DNA of 62,918 bases, from contig NZ_CAADFC020000044.1 of the NCBI RefSeq assembly GCF_900696085.1, positions 1 to 62,918 on the forward strand, read 5' to 3'. A model generated the notes under the pieces. The model saw nothing but the letters and a program-made list of their open reading frames with translations, searched no databases and was not told the origin of the DNA. Of the stretch, positions 16,635 to 24,700 are shown piece after piece (the stretch's first letter is position 1; every line of letters begins with the position of its first letter). Origin of the DNA: Bradyrhizobium ivorense (lineage in GTDB: Bacteria; Pseudomonadota; Alphaproteobacteria; Rhizobiales; Xanthobacteraceae). Made by a program: the position numbers and the translations under genes.

Positions 16635-17561
16635 ATGACGCAAGAGGATGAGCAGGAAGCCACGCCGCCTTGGGATGCAGCACGCGTAAACCTCACCTCG
16701 AAGGAGCTGGCTCCCGGCGTGTTCGCGGTCATGCCCGATGATGTGTTCACGAAAGACCATGTCGCCACCACAGCCGGCTTCGTGATCGGCGAGCACAGCG
16801 TACTCGTCGTCGAATCGATGCTGAACGGCGATCTCGCCGCGCAGCTAATCGGGCTCGTACGCCAAGTGACGCCGAAGCCGATCCGCTTTCTCGTCAACAC
16901 CAGCTATCACGGCGACCACGCCTACGGGAATTACCTGTTCCCGGACAGCACCGTCGTGATCCAGCATCCGGCCACCAAGCGCTACATGGAAGAGAATTTT
17001 GAGGACGATCGCCGCTTCATGATCGGCCTCATGGGCAAAGGCAAAGGCATTGAGCGCGTGCAGGCACGCGCCGCCGACATTACCGTCCCCGACATGATCG
17101 GCATCGATCTCGGCAGTCGCATCGTCGAAGTCCGTCACTTTGGCTTCGCACAGACGCCGGGCGACCTCGTCATCTGGGCCCCGGATGCGAAGGTGCTTTG
17201 GGTCGGCAACATGATCCAGGCGCCGTCTCCGGCGCTCCCGTGGCTCCTCGAAGGGCGGCATAGGGAGACGATGACGACTCTCGCCCGCGTACGCGACTTC
17301 CTGCCGGACGACGCGACCATCATTCCCGGCCACGGTCGGCCGATGCGTCCGGCGGACATCGAATTCCCGCTGCGCTATCTGCGCGAGCTCGACAGCGCCG
17401 TGCGCACGGCGATCGAACAGGGTCGATCGGTCGAAGCCACGCTCGAGGCGGTCGCCATGGCTGACTATGCTGAGTACAGCCTGTTCGATTGGGCGCACAA
17501 TTCCGTCAACGTGCCGGCCGCCTACCGCCACCTGCAAGAGCCGGGCAGCGAAGGCGCCTAG
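16635..17561 (+). CDS. MBL-fold protein with several metal ligands replaced
   Basis: 308 residues with a metallo-beta-lactamase fold (GVFAVMPDDVF ... GFVIGEHSVLVVESM). The usual HxHxDH motif reads S90-Y-H92-G-D94-H95, so the first His is Ser. The second-site His of the HTPGD motif is Gln (Q173-TPGD), and the bridging Asp is Asn (VGN192). The last ligand is intact in IPGHG (H233). Three of the seven conserved positions are thus changed, so a normal di-metal centre is unlikely; single-metal use or a non-hydrolytic role is possible. Family resemblance is to quinoprotein-relay/hydrolase-type MBLs (NT-[HS]-x-HGDH-x-x-GN). Confidence 0.82.
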   Translation: MTQEDEQEATPPWDAARVNLTSKELAPGVFAVMPDDVFTKDHVATTAGFVIGEHSVLVVESMLNGDLAAQLIGLVRQVTPKPIRFLVNTSYHGDHAYGNYLFPDSTVVIQHPATKRYMEENFEDDRRFMIGLMGKGKGIERVQARAADITVPDMIGIDLGSRIVEVRHFGFAQTPGDLVIWAPDAKVLWVGNMIQAPSPALPWLLEGRHRETMTTLARVRDFLPDDATIIPGHGRPMRPADIEFPLRYLRELDSAVRTAIEQGRSVEATLEAVAMADYAEYSLFDWAHNSVNVPAAYRHLQEPGSEGA

Positions 17562-17776
17562 GAGAGAGCACATCGGGCGGCGAAACGGCGCCCTCCTCAA
17601 GGTCGTATGAGCGCTCGATGGCCATGACGCGTTTCGGCAAGCACCAATCGATGCGATCGACATATCGATTTACATAACTGTTATTGCATTACTTTTTTCC
17701 GGTCGCCATGCGCCCGACGGCGAAAGCACGCCGATACCTGATTGCCGGCTCGCAAGATAACCCCTTTCGCTGGTAG
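17562..17776. other. A/T-rich gap after the MBL gene
   Basis: No gene seen. The run CATATCGATTTACATAACTGTTATTGCATTACTTTTTT (17660-17697) is much A/T-richer than the flanks and looks like foreign or promoter DNA. Confidence 0.35.
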
Positions 17777-18259
17777 ACACAGAGTCGGAGGCAGCCTTCG
17801 CCATGGAGCAGTTCGACTCGCTCCGAATCTTCCGGGCCACATGTCGGGAAGCGACTGCGGGTTGGCAGGTGCAAGGAAGTCTGCCCCGTTTGTGGTCTTC
17901 GCCTTTGGGCGATCAACTTGCGGGAGCAACCCTTGGCGAAAGGGTTACAGGAAGGCGAAATCAGGCAGGAGCTGCAAAGCGGCGGGCACCTGCGCAATGT
18001 CCTCATCATCACCAAGACGATTGAGGGTATGGCCGAGCACCTGGCCTATGTTCGGCCGAGCTGGCGACGCGAATTCCTGCCGCTGCGAACCTGGGGCGAC
18101 AAGGAAGATCGTACCTATAAGGATTTGGATCGATTGCTGGTGCTGCTCCGCGACGACTTCGGCTACCGGGGATTCATCGGGCTCTACATGGATGGTGACC
18201 CCGCTCTGGCACGCTATAGCGTACTTTCGGAAAGCGAAGACGCCAACGACAAGCCGTAA
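17777..18259 (+). CDS. uncharacterised protein with CPVCG motif, 5' end probably damaged
   Basis: The only in-frame start is a TTG at 17918, giving 113 residues (YVRPSWRREFLPLRTWGDKEDRTYKDLDRLLVLLRDDFGYRGFIGLYMDGDP...), a coherent globular sequence. However, the same frame is open upstream to 17777 and encodes CKEVCPVCG just before that TTG. A paired-Cys motif in phase with the protein suggests the original gene began earlier and lost its start by frameshift (an ATG at 17803 is in the +1 frame). The 3' end (~18187-18234) is repeated at 19693-19739. No family recognised. Confidence 0.5.
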   Translation, partial: TQSRRQPSPWSSSTRSESSGPHVGKRLRVGRCKEVCPVCGLRLWAINLREQPLAKGLQEGEIRQELQSGGHLRNVLIITKTIEGMAEHLAYVRPSWRREFLPLRTWGDKEDRTYKDLDRLLVLLRDDFGYRGFIGLYMDGDPALARYSVLSESEDANDKP

Positions 18260-18566
18260 CCGGACCTGGCAGAACCGCTAGCAACGCCAGTCCTGATGAA
18301 CGGAACTTCGACGAACCGATCGCATCGACGGGCTGCGGCTGAACAGGACACAGACGAGATACGATATCGCCGCCGCTGTTGCCGCGAGAGCTTTTGACCG
18401 AACGCAGACTTGCATCTCGCGCACGTTCGATCTCTCATAGCGCCACGGCAAAACAACAGCGCCCATCTTCATCGGCCGTGATGCGCCACGTCGTTTTTTC
18501 TGCCCCGGCCTGTTGCCCGGCCAGGGTGCTGGCCGATCTGCCGGGGTCCGGCAGACCGGCCTCGCT
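18260..18566. other. 306-bp gap containing a duplicated fragment
   Basis: No gene is supported. Positions 18435-18493 match 11139-11197 (see that gap). Confidence 0.45.
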
Positions 18567-18989
18567 TCAATGGTGATGCGCCGACACGCTCTTCACGCAT
18601 TGCGACACGAGATCAGCACCGGCAAACTGGCCGACATCCCCGAGGCTGATCATGCCGACCATCCGCTTGCTCTTGTTGATCACCGGCAGCCGGCGGACCT
18701 GGAGCGTTTCCATGTGATGCACCGCTTTCGCCAGGTCGTCGTCTTCCCGGCAGCAATGGATGCCTTCGGTCATCACATCCCGCGCCGTGGTCCGCGCAGA
18801 GTTGAAGTCCTTGCTCGCAAGACCTTTGCAGACGAGGTCGCGATCCGTCACCATCCCGATCAGACGGTCGTTCTGCCCGATCGGAATGCAGCCGATATCG
18901 CGCCCTTGCATCAATTTTGCGATTTCAGTGATTGGGGTGTCGGGGCTGACCCAATCGACGCCCTTGTGCATCATGTCCTTGACCTTCAT
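18567..18989 (-). CDS. two-CBS-domain protein
   Basis: 140 residues, MKVKDMMHKGVDWVSPDTPITEIAKLMQGRDIGCIPI..., a pair of CBS motifs (IGMVTDRDL after the first, MVGMISLGDV after the second). A Bateman module of this size usually senses adenine nucleotides and is often stress- or hypoxia-linked in rhizobia. ATG 18989 has GGGAGG upstream and begins at the typical MKVKDM; the longer frame is Arg-rich and overlaps repeat DNA. It stands alone. Confidence 0.88.
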   Translation of the reverse strand: MKVKDMMHKGVDWVSPDTPITEIAKLMQGRDIGCIPIGQNDRLIGMVTDRDLVCKGLASKDFNSARTTARDVMTEGIHCCREDDDLAKAVHHMETLQVRRLPVINKSKRMVGMISLGDVGQFAGADLVSQCVKSVSAHHH

Positions 18990-19065
18990 GGAGGACCTCC
19001 CTTCCAAGGCAGCAGCCCCCACGCGCGCCATTATACGACAGAGCGGGCGCGACTGCATGTGTGCT

Positions 19066-19172
19066 GCGCCTTGGTCCGGGCGCTTCGACGGACGGTCCCT
19101 ATGATGCGCCTCAGTCGTGCGCGCTGAAGCGGCCGTACCGGGAACCGGTGGTCGAGCGCGCGAATTGCACGA
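19066..19172. repeat. remnant of a YbaK-like gene 3' end
   Basis: ~107 bp closely similar to 19760-19872, the end of the YbaK-like gene, in the same orientation; both read ...QFAR-TTGSR-GRFSAHD in the minus direction. It is probably a partial duplication. Confidence 0.65.
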
Positions 19173-19177
19173 TTGCC

Positions 19178-19351
19178 TTATTCGGTCCAACTGCGGTCTT
19201 CGCACGACTCGCATTCAAACATATGAATGACAACTCCGCTTTCAGATTCCATGATCGTTCTGACGAGGGTGAGCCGTGATCCGCAAAAGCGGCAGTCATG
19301 ATGTGACCGGTCCGGAACAGTGGCGATCTTCTCAGCTCGAAATAGATCCAC
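19178..19351 (-). CDS. small zinc-ribbon protein candidate
   Basis: 57 residues from a GTG at 19351. The segment HHDCRFCGSRLTLVR ... IHMFECESCEDRSW has two CxxC knuckles about 28 residues apart, a plausible zinc ribbon. The frame stays open upstream through the long repeat (copy B), so the true start is uncertain; ATG 19459 is an alternative. Copy A of the repeat at 12.4 kb lacks the zinc-ribbon part. No function assigned. Confidence 0.5.
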   Translation of the reverse strand: MDLFRAEKIATVPDRSHHDCRFCGSRLTLVRTIMESESGVVIHMFECESCEDRSWTE

Positions 19352-19604
19352 GGCGGCCGCGTTATCGGTTTTGGAAGTGGTAACTGCTGTTGCATTGGCG
19401 GTACGGGCATGCGTGCTTGCAAGCGTCTGGCGGGTGCTCGACCGGCACCGGCCGCCCATGTAAGCCATCGAAGATGGCCCGCCATCGGCAACGGGCTCAA
19501 TGGCTTGGGAGTAACGCGCCTGAAGCTTACGGCGATTCACGCCCCTGCGGTGTGGCGCAATCCACACTGTGGACAACAAAGCATATCCTCGTGCGCGAGG
19601 AACC
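19323..19604. repeat. long direct repeat, copy B
   Basis: ~282 bp nearly identical to 12360-12638, same orientation, separated by 6.7 kb. It runs into the zinc-ribbon ORF on the minus strand. Confidence 0.85.
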
Positions 19605-19692
19605 GGATTGTAGCGCAATCCCATCCAGCGCGGCGGCTTGAACCGGCACTTTTTGGAGCTAACGCGGAATTGCAATTGCCATCGGCATTCTG

Positions 19693-19739
19693 CATGGATG
19701 GTGCCCCGAACTGGCGCGCTATTTCGTGCTTTCGAAAAG
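19693..19739. repeat. duplicated 3' end of the 17.9-18.3 kb gene
   Basis: 47 bp matching 18187-18234 (peptide DGAPELARYFVLSK against DGDPALARYSVLSE once a small indel is allowed). Only the fragment is present; the rest of the gene is missing. Confidence 0.55.
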
Positions 19740-19806
19740 GGCTGACTTCATCCCATACGCGGCGCTTGTCAGGGCGCTGCGACAGATGGTCCCCTATGAC
19801 GCCGCC

Positions 19807-20277
19807 TCAGTCGTGCGCGCTGAAGCGGCCGTGCCGGGAACCGGTGGTCAGGCGCGCGAATTGCGCACGGCCGAGATGAAGCAACGTCTCGTGATCGCCG
19901 GCTTCGATATAGATCTCGGGCTGCATCCGGATGCTGTCATCGACGATCACGTCGAGCCCGTAGCAGATCCCGGCGGCGGGAACCGCGCCATGCGCGCAGT
20001 CCGCGAACAGCCGATCGATCTCGCCTTCAGCGGCCATGGCGATATCGTCGCCGAAGCTCGCCTTTAGATCCGCCAGCCTGAGGTGGTGCGATGCCGGCAG
20101 CACGGCGAGCAGGTAGCCGTCGTTTCGGCGCAACACGACGGCCTTGGCCAGGCGATCACCCGACACGTGACATGCCTGCGCGGTCAGCGCTGACGACATC
20201 GTCAGCACGTGCGGGATTTCGTCGTATTCGATGTTTTCGGCAGCGAGATAGTTATGCAGTGTAGGAGAAATGGTCAT
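19807..20277 (-). CDS. YbaK/ProX-type aminoacyl-tRNA editing-domain protein
   Basis: 156 residues. SPTLHNYLAAENIEYDEIPHVLTMSSALTAQACHVSGDRLAKAVVLRRNDGYLLAVLPASHHLRLADLKA is a typical YbaK fold, with the conserved Lys in LAKAVV that YbaK/ProXp proteins use in deacylating mischarged tRNA. The AEGEIDRLFADCAHGAVPA stretch matches the ...CxxGxxxP loop of the family. A role in free-standing tRNA quality control is inferred. ATG 20277 follows AAGGGTGA. Its 3' end is duplicated at 19.1 kb. Confidence 0.85.
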   Translation of the reverse strand: MTISPTLHNYLAAENIEYDEIPHVLTMSSALTAQACHVSGDRLAKAVVLRRNDGYLLAVLPASHHLRLADLKASFGDDIAMAAEGEIDRLFADCAHGAVPAAGICYGLDVIVDDSIRMQPEIYIEAGDHETLLHLGRAQFARLTTGSRHGRFSAHD

Positions 20278-20433
20278 GGCGTCACCCTTGGTGCGACATG
20301 CAACCATCCACCGTGGTCGGTGCCCGCCGCACGATGAGCGGCTGCGTGGTTCTCAAGGCAGAGCATACGTCCTGCCGAAGGACACTGCAATTCGATCGCT
20401 CGGGCTATTTCCGTTCCGCTGGAAACGGAACGA

Positions 20434-20508
20434 AAGCGCGCTTTAGCTCCTTGTTTGAGCATGATCTTTTCGGAAAACCGCTGCGCACTTTTCCGGATCA
20501 TGCTCTAG
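20434..20508. repeat. AGCATGATC...GATCATGCT repeat
   Basis: TTGTTTGAGCATGATC-TTTTCGGAAAACC-...-TTTTCCGGATCATGCTC, a close relative of the 2.75 kb repeat; it touches the end of the pentapeptide gene. Confidence 0.7.
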
Positions 20509-21317
20509 TTCGGACGCCGCGCCAGCTCCAGGTTCCGGGCCTTGTCGAGATTGCGGGCCTCGGCCAGCGCGGCGGCGCCCGGCAGCAGGGCCGACGCAAG
20601 GTCGGCCCCGGTGAAATCGGCGCCGGCCAGGTTGGCGCCGGTGAGGTCGGCGCCGGCAAGGTCAGCCCGGCTGAGGTTGCAATTCGCGAGATTGGCGTTC
20701 TGCAGCTGCGCGAATTCGAGATCGGCGCGCGCCAGATTTGCGCCGGCCAGATCCGCATTGCGAAGATCGGCGGATTTGAGCACGCCGCGCATCAGCCCCA
20801 TCGACTGGTTGCGCATGTCGGCGCTCAGATCGGCGCCGGCGAGCCTGGCCCCGGTCAGGCTGGCACCGGACAGATCGGCGGTGATGCGGGCGCCGCTCAA
20901 ATCGGCGCCGCCCAGCTTGGCGCGTTGCATCTGGGTGCCGAGCAGCGATGCCTTGACGAGCGACGCCCCGCTCAAATCCGCGTCGATCATCCAGGCCTGA
21001 TTCAGGATGGCCCGATCGAAGCGCGCGCCCTTCAGATTACTCCGGTTGAGCTTGACGAGATGAAGATTGCCGCCGGAGAAGTCGAGGCCCGAGAGATCGA
21101 GCTGCGACAGCCGCTTTCCCGCCAGATCTGCCGTGCGTTGGTCGCCTTGCGGTGGCGCCTTGAGCAGCGCGTCGACCTCGGCGCGCGTCATCTCCGACGC
21201 CGTCATGTCGGGACTGTTGAGGTCGACACCGCGCAGCATGTCCTGCGCAACGGCGTCCGTCGGAGCAACCAGCAGCGCCGCCATCGCTATCAAAGCAAAT
21301 GCGAGACGAAACGACAT
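20505..21317 (-). CDS. exported pentapeptide-repeat protein
   Basis: 270 residues. A signal peptide (SFRLAFALIAMAALLVAPTDAVA) is followed by a short linker and some 30 pentapeptide units of the A(D/N)LxG type (LDLSGLDFSGGNLHLVKLNRSNLKGARFD ... ADLRNADLAGANLARADL). These fold into a quadrilateral beta-helix. Most bacterial repeats of this kind are cytoplasmic; a Sec signal points to a periplasmic protein of unknown role. ATG 21317 is chosen because the signal peptide starts there and GGAGAAA precedes it. Confidence 0.82.
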   Translation of the reverse strand: MSFRLAFALIAMAALLVAPTDAVAQDMLRGVDLNSPDMTASEMTRAEVDALLKAPPQGDQRTADLAGKRLSQLDLSGLDFSGGNLHLVKLNRSNLKGARFDRAILNQAWMIDADLSGASLVKASLLGTQMQRAKLGGADLSGARITADLSGASLTGARLAGADLSADMRNQSMGLMRGVLKSADLRNADLAGANLARADLEFAQLQNANLANCNLSRADLAGADLTGANLAGADFTGADLASALLPGAAALAEARNLDKARNLELARRPN

Positions 21318-21360
21318 CGCCGTTTCTCCGCTTTCAAGGTATCGCAGCGCTTCCCGTGGC

Positions 21361-21681
21361 CTACGAGATCTTCGCCACGATGTTGGGCCGGTTCTTCTCG
21401 AGCCAGGCGACGGCCTCGGGCCCATCGACCACACATTCGAAGGTTTCCCAGGTCGGGTCCTCCAGGGACTCCAACTGCAGTCGCTTTGCCGCATACTCGA
21501 CGAGATCGTGCAAGCGTTCGTATCCTTGTCGGTGCTCGAGGGAATCGGCAATCGCCGTGCTGGTCCATCCTCGTTGGGCCAAGTCGACAATGCTCAGAGC
21601 ATCGGCCTCGCTGAACCACGGTGTGGCATCGAACTCGATGCAGCGGACATTGTCAGCGGTATGGCAGTTGGCGTGGATCAT
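21361..21681 (-). CDS. conserved hypothetical protein
   Basis: 106 residues, MIHANCHTADNVRCIEFDATPWFSEADALSIVDLAQRGW..., acidic and mostly helical, ending in AWLEKNRPNIVAKIS. The start has a strong GGAGGA site 5-9 nt upstream. It lies between the pentapeptide gene and NAD-GDH on the same strand. Not recognised as a named family. Confidence 0.65.
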   Translation of the reverse strand: MIHANCHTADNVRCIEFDATPWFSEADALSIVDLAQRGWTSTAIADSLEHRQGYERLHDLVEYAAKRLQLESLEDPTWETFECVVDGPEAVAWLEKNRPNIVAKIS

Positions 21682-21712
21682 TGGATTCCTCCGTTTGCCG
21701 CCTCATTCGCCC

Positions 21713-24700
21713 TCAGGCTTTGACCAAATCTCCCAGCAGGTTCGCCGCCACCGTCAGCTTGGCGAGGGTCAGGCCGCTGCCGGCAATTTCCTCGACCGAG
21801 CGGCGGATCCGCGTCGCTTCGGGGTGCGCCGCGAGCCATGTCTCGACGGCCGCCTGGCCGGCCTGGCCGGTCGCCAGCATATCCGCGGCCAGCCTTCGCT
21901 CGGCGCCGGCGATCTGCTCGACGGCGCGATCGATCGCCATCCGTTCGAAATAGTCGTTGGCCGGCACGCTGCGCGCGGCGGCGATGATGCGGTCGAGCCG
22001 GAAATTGGCCTCTGCAGCGAAGAAGGTCGCAGCCGCGTCGCCGATCGGGCGGCCGGTGCGCTCGGCAACCGTCACGATGTCGGGTGCCGAGACCAGGGCG
22101 TCGAGGTCGGCGAGTTCGCCGGCGAGGCCGGCCGGGACACCGGCGTCGGTGAGTTCCTGGCGCCGCTTGCCGCGGGCGGCCTGCAAGTCCGGCGGCAGGG
22201 CGCTGTCGAGCCCGGCGACGATCTGGCGAATCGCCGGGCCGAAGCGCGCGACAACGGCCTCCAGCCCGTCCTTGAAATCGGCATTGCGCACATACCAGAC
22301 CATGCGCGACAGCAAGAGGTCCTGCACGGACGCGTAGAGCGCCAGCTGCACCTGTCCGTCGATGCAGGCATCGAGCGCGTCGATCGCGTCATTGAGCCAT
22401 TTCAGCCCGTAGCATTCGTCAACCGCCACATAGGCCATGACGATGGTCGGGATATCGGCATCGGTCTCGTCGATCAGGCGTACCACGCAGGCCGAGCCGC
22501 CGCGGTTGATCACCGCATTGGCAAGGCTGGTCGCGATGATCTCGCGCCGCAGGCGATGGAATTCGACCGCGGTCGGGAATTTGTCCTCAACCTCGCGCGG
22601 AAAATACTGCGACAGTTCGCGGGCAAGATAGGGATCGTCAGGCACGCTGGTGACGAGCAGGTCGTCGTACAGCGTCAGCTTGGCGTAGGCGAGCAGCACG
22701 GCAAGCTCGGGCCGCGACAGCGACTGGCCGCGCCGTGTGCGCTCGGTGAGCGCCGCATCGTCGGGCAGGAACTCCACAGCGCGGCTGAGCAGGCCGCGCT
22801 GCTCGAGCGATTGCATCAGGCGGGCGAGGAAGCCGGTCTCGGCCACGCCCTTGCGTTCGGCCAGCGACAGCGCCAGCGTCTGCAGATAGTTGTTGCGCAG
22901 CACCAGCGTGCCGACCTCGTCGGTCATGGCGGCAAGCAGGCTGTTGCGGTCGGCGGCGCCAAGGCGCCCCTCGCGCTCGAGGCGCGCCAGCGCGATCTTG
23001 ATGTTGACCTCGACGTCGGAGGTGTTGACGCCGGCGGAATTGTCGATCGCGTCGGTGTTGAGCTTGACGCCCTTCTGCGCCGCCTCGATGCGGCCGCGCT
23101 GGGTGACGCCGAGATTGGCGCCCTCGCCGATCACCCGGGCGCGCACGTCGCCGCCGGTGATGCGGATCGGATCGTTGGCGCGGTCGCCGGCCTGATCGTC
23201 ACCTTCCGTGGAGGCGCGGATATAGGTGCCGATGCCGCCGAACCACAACAGATCGGCGCGCGCCTTGAGGATCGCCGTCATCACCTCGAACGGCGTCGCC
23301 TGCGGCTTGTCGAGATCGAGCAGGGCGCGCACCTCAGGCGCCAGCGGGATCGCCTTGAGCAGGCGCGAGAACACGCCGCCGCCCGGCGAGATCAGCGACC
23401 TGTCGTAGTCCTGCCAGCTCGACCGCGGCAGATCGAACAGGCGCTTGCGTTCGGCGAAACTGACCAAGGGATCCGGCGAAGGATCGATGAAGATGTCGCG
23501 GTGATCGAATGCCGCAACCAGCTTGGTCGCCGGCGACAGCAGCATGCCGTTGCCGAACACGTCGCCGGACATGTCGCCGACGCCGACCGCGGTGAAAGGG
23601 GTGGTCTGAATGTCGGTGCCGAGCTCACGGAAATGGCGTTTGACCGCCTCCCAGGCGCCACGCGCCGTGATCCCCATCTTCTTGTGGTCGTAGCCCTGGC
23701 TGCCGCCGGAGGCGAAGGCATCGCCGAGCCAATGGTTCTTCTCGATCGAGATCGCGTTGGCGACGTCGGAGAAGGTGGCGGTGCCCTTGTCGGCGGCGAC
23801 GACGAGGTAGGGATCGTCACCGTCATGCCGCACGGTGGAATCGGGCGGCACGATGGTGTCGCCGTCGAGATTGTCGGTGAGCTCGAGCAGCGAGCGAACG
23901 AAGATGCGATAGGCTTCGGTGCCTTCCGCGAGCCAGGCGTCGCGATTGGACGGCGGCGGCAGGCGCTTCGGCACGAAGCCGCCCTTGGCGCCGACCGGCA
24001 CGATCACGGCGTTCTTGACCTGCTGCGCTTTTACCAGGCCGAGGATCTCGGTGCGGAAATCCTGCGGCCGGTCCGACCAGCGCAGGCCACCGCGCGCAAC
24101 CTTGCCGAAGCGCAGATGTATGCCTTCGACACGCGGCGAATAGACGAAGATCTCATAGAGCGGCCGCGGCGCCGGCAGGTCGTCGATCCGGTGTGCGTCG
24201 AACTTGAAGGAGATCACCGGGCGCGGATGGCCGTCCTCGCCGAGCTGCCACAGATTGGTGCGGATGGTGGCCTGCACCAGATTGGTGAAGCGGCGCAGGA
24301 TGCGGTCTTCATCGAGCGAGGCGACCGATTTGAGCTGCTCCTCGACCTCGGCAAGCAGCGACGTCTCGCGAGCCGCGCGCTCGGCATCGGTGGAGGCGAG
24401 GCGCGGATCGAGGCGGGTCTGGAACAGGGCGACGAGGCTGGCCGTGATCGCCGGGTTCTTGCGCAAGGTCTCCCACATGTAGTCCTGGGTGAACGGCGCG
24501 CGGATCTGGTGCAGGTAGCGGGACAGCGCCCGGATGGTCGAAACTTCGCGCCAGCCCAGCGCGGTGCGCAGGATCAGGCCGTTATAGCCATCGGATTCGG
24601 CGAGATCGCGGACCACCGCCATGATCGAGGCTTCCAGGCGATGGCTGAATTCCGGGGTGATCGTGATCGGCAGGCCGTCGCTGGCCTCGATCGTCATGTC

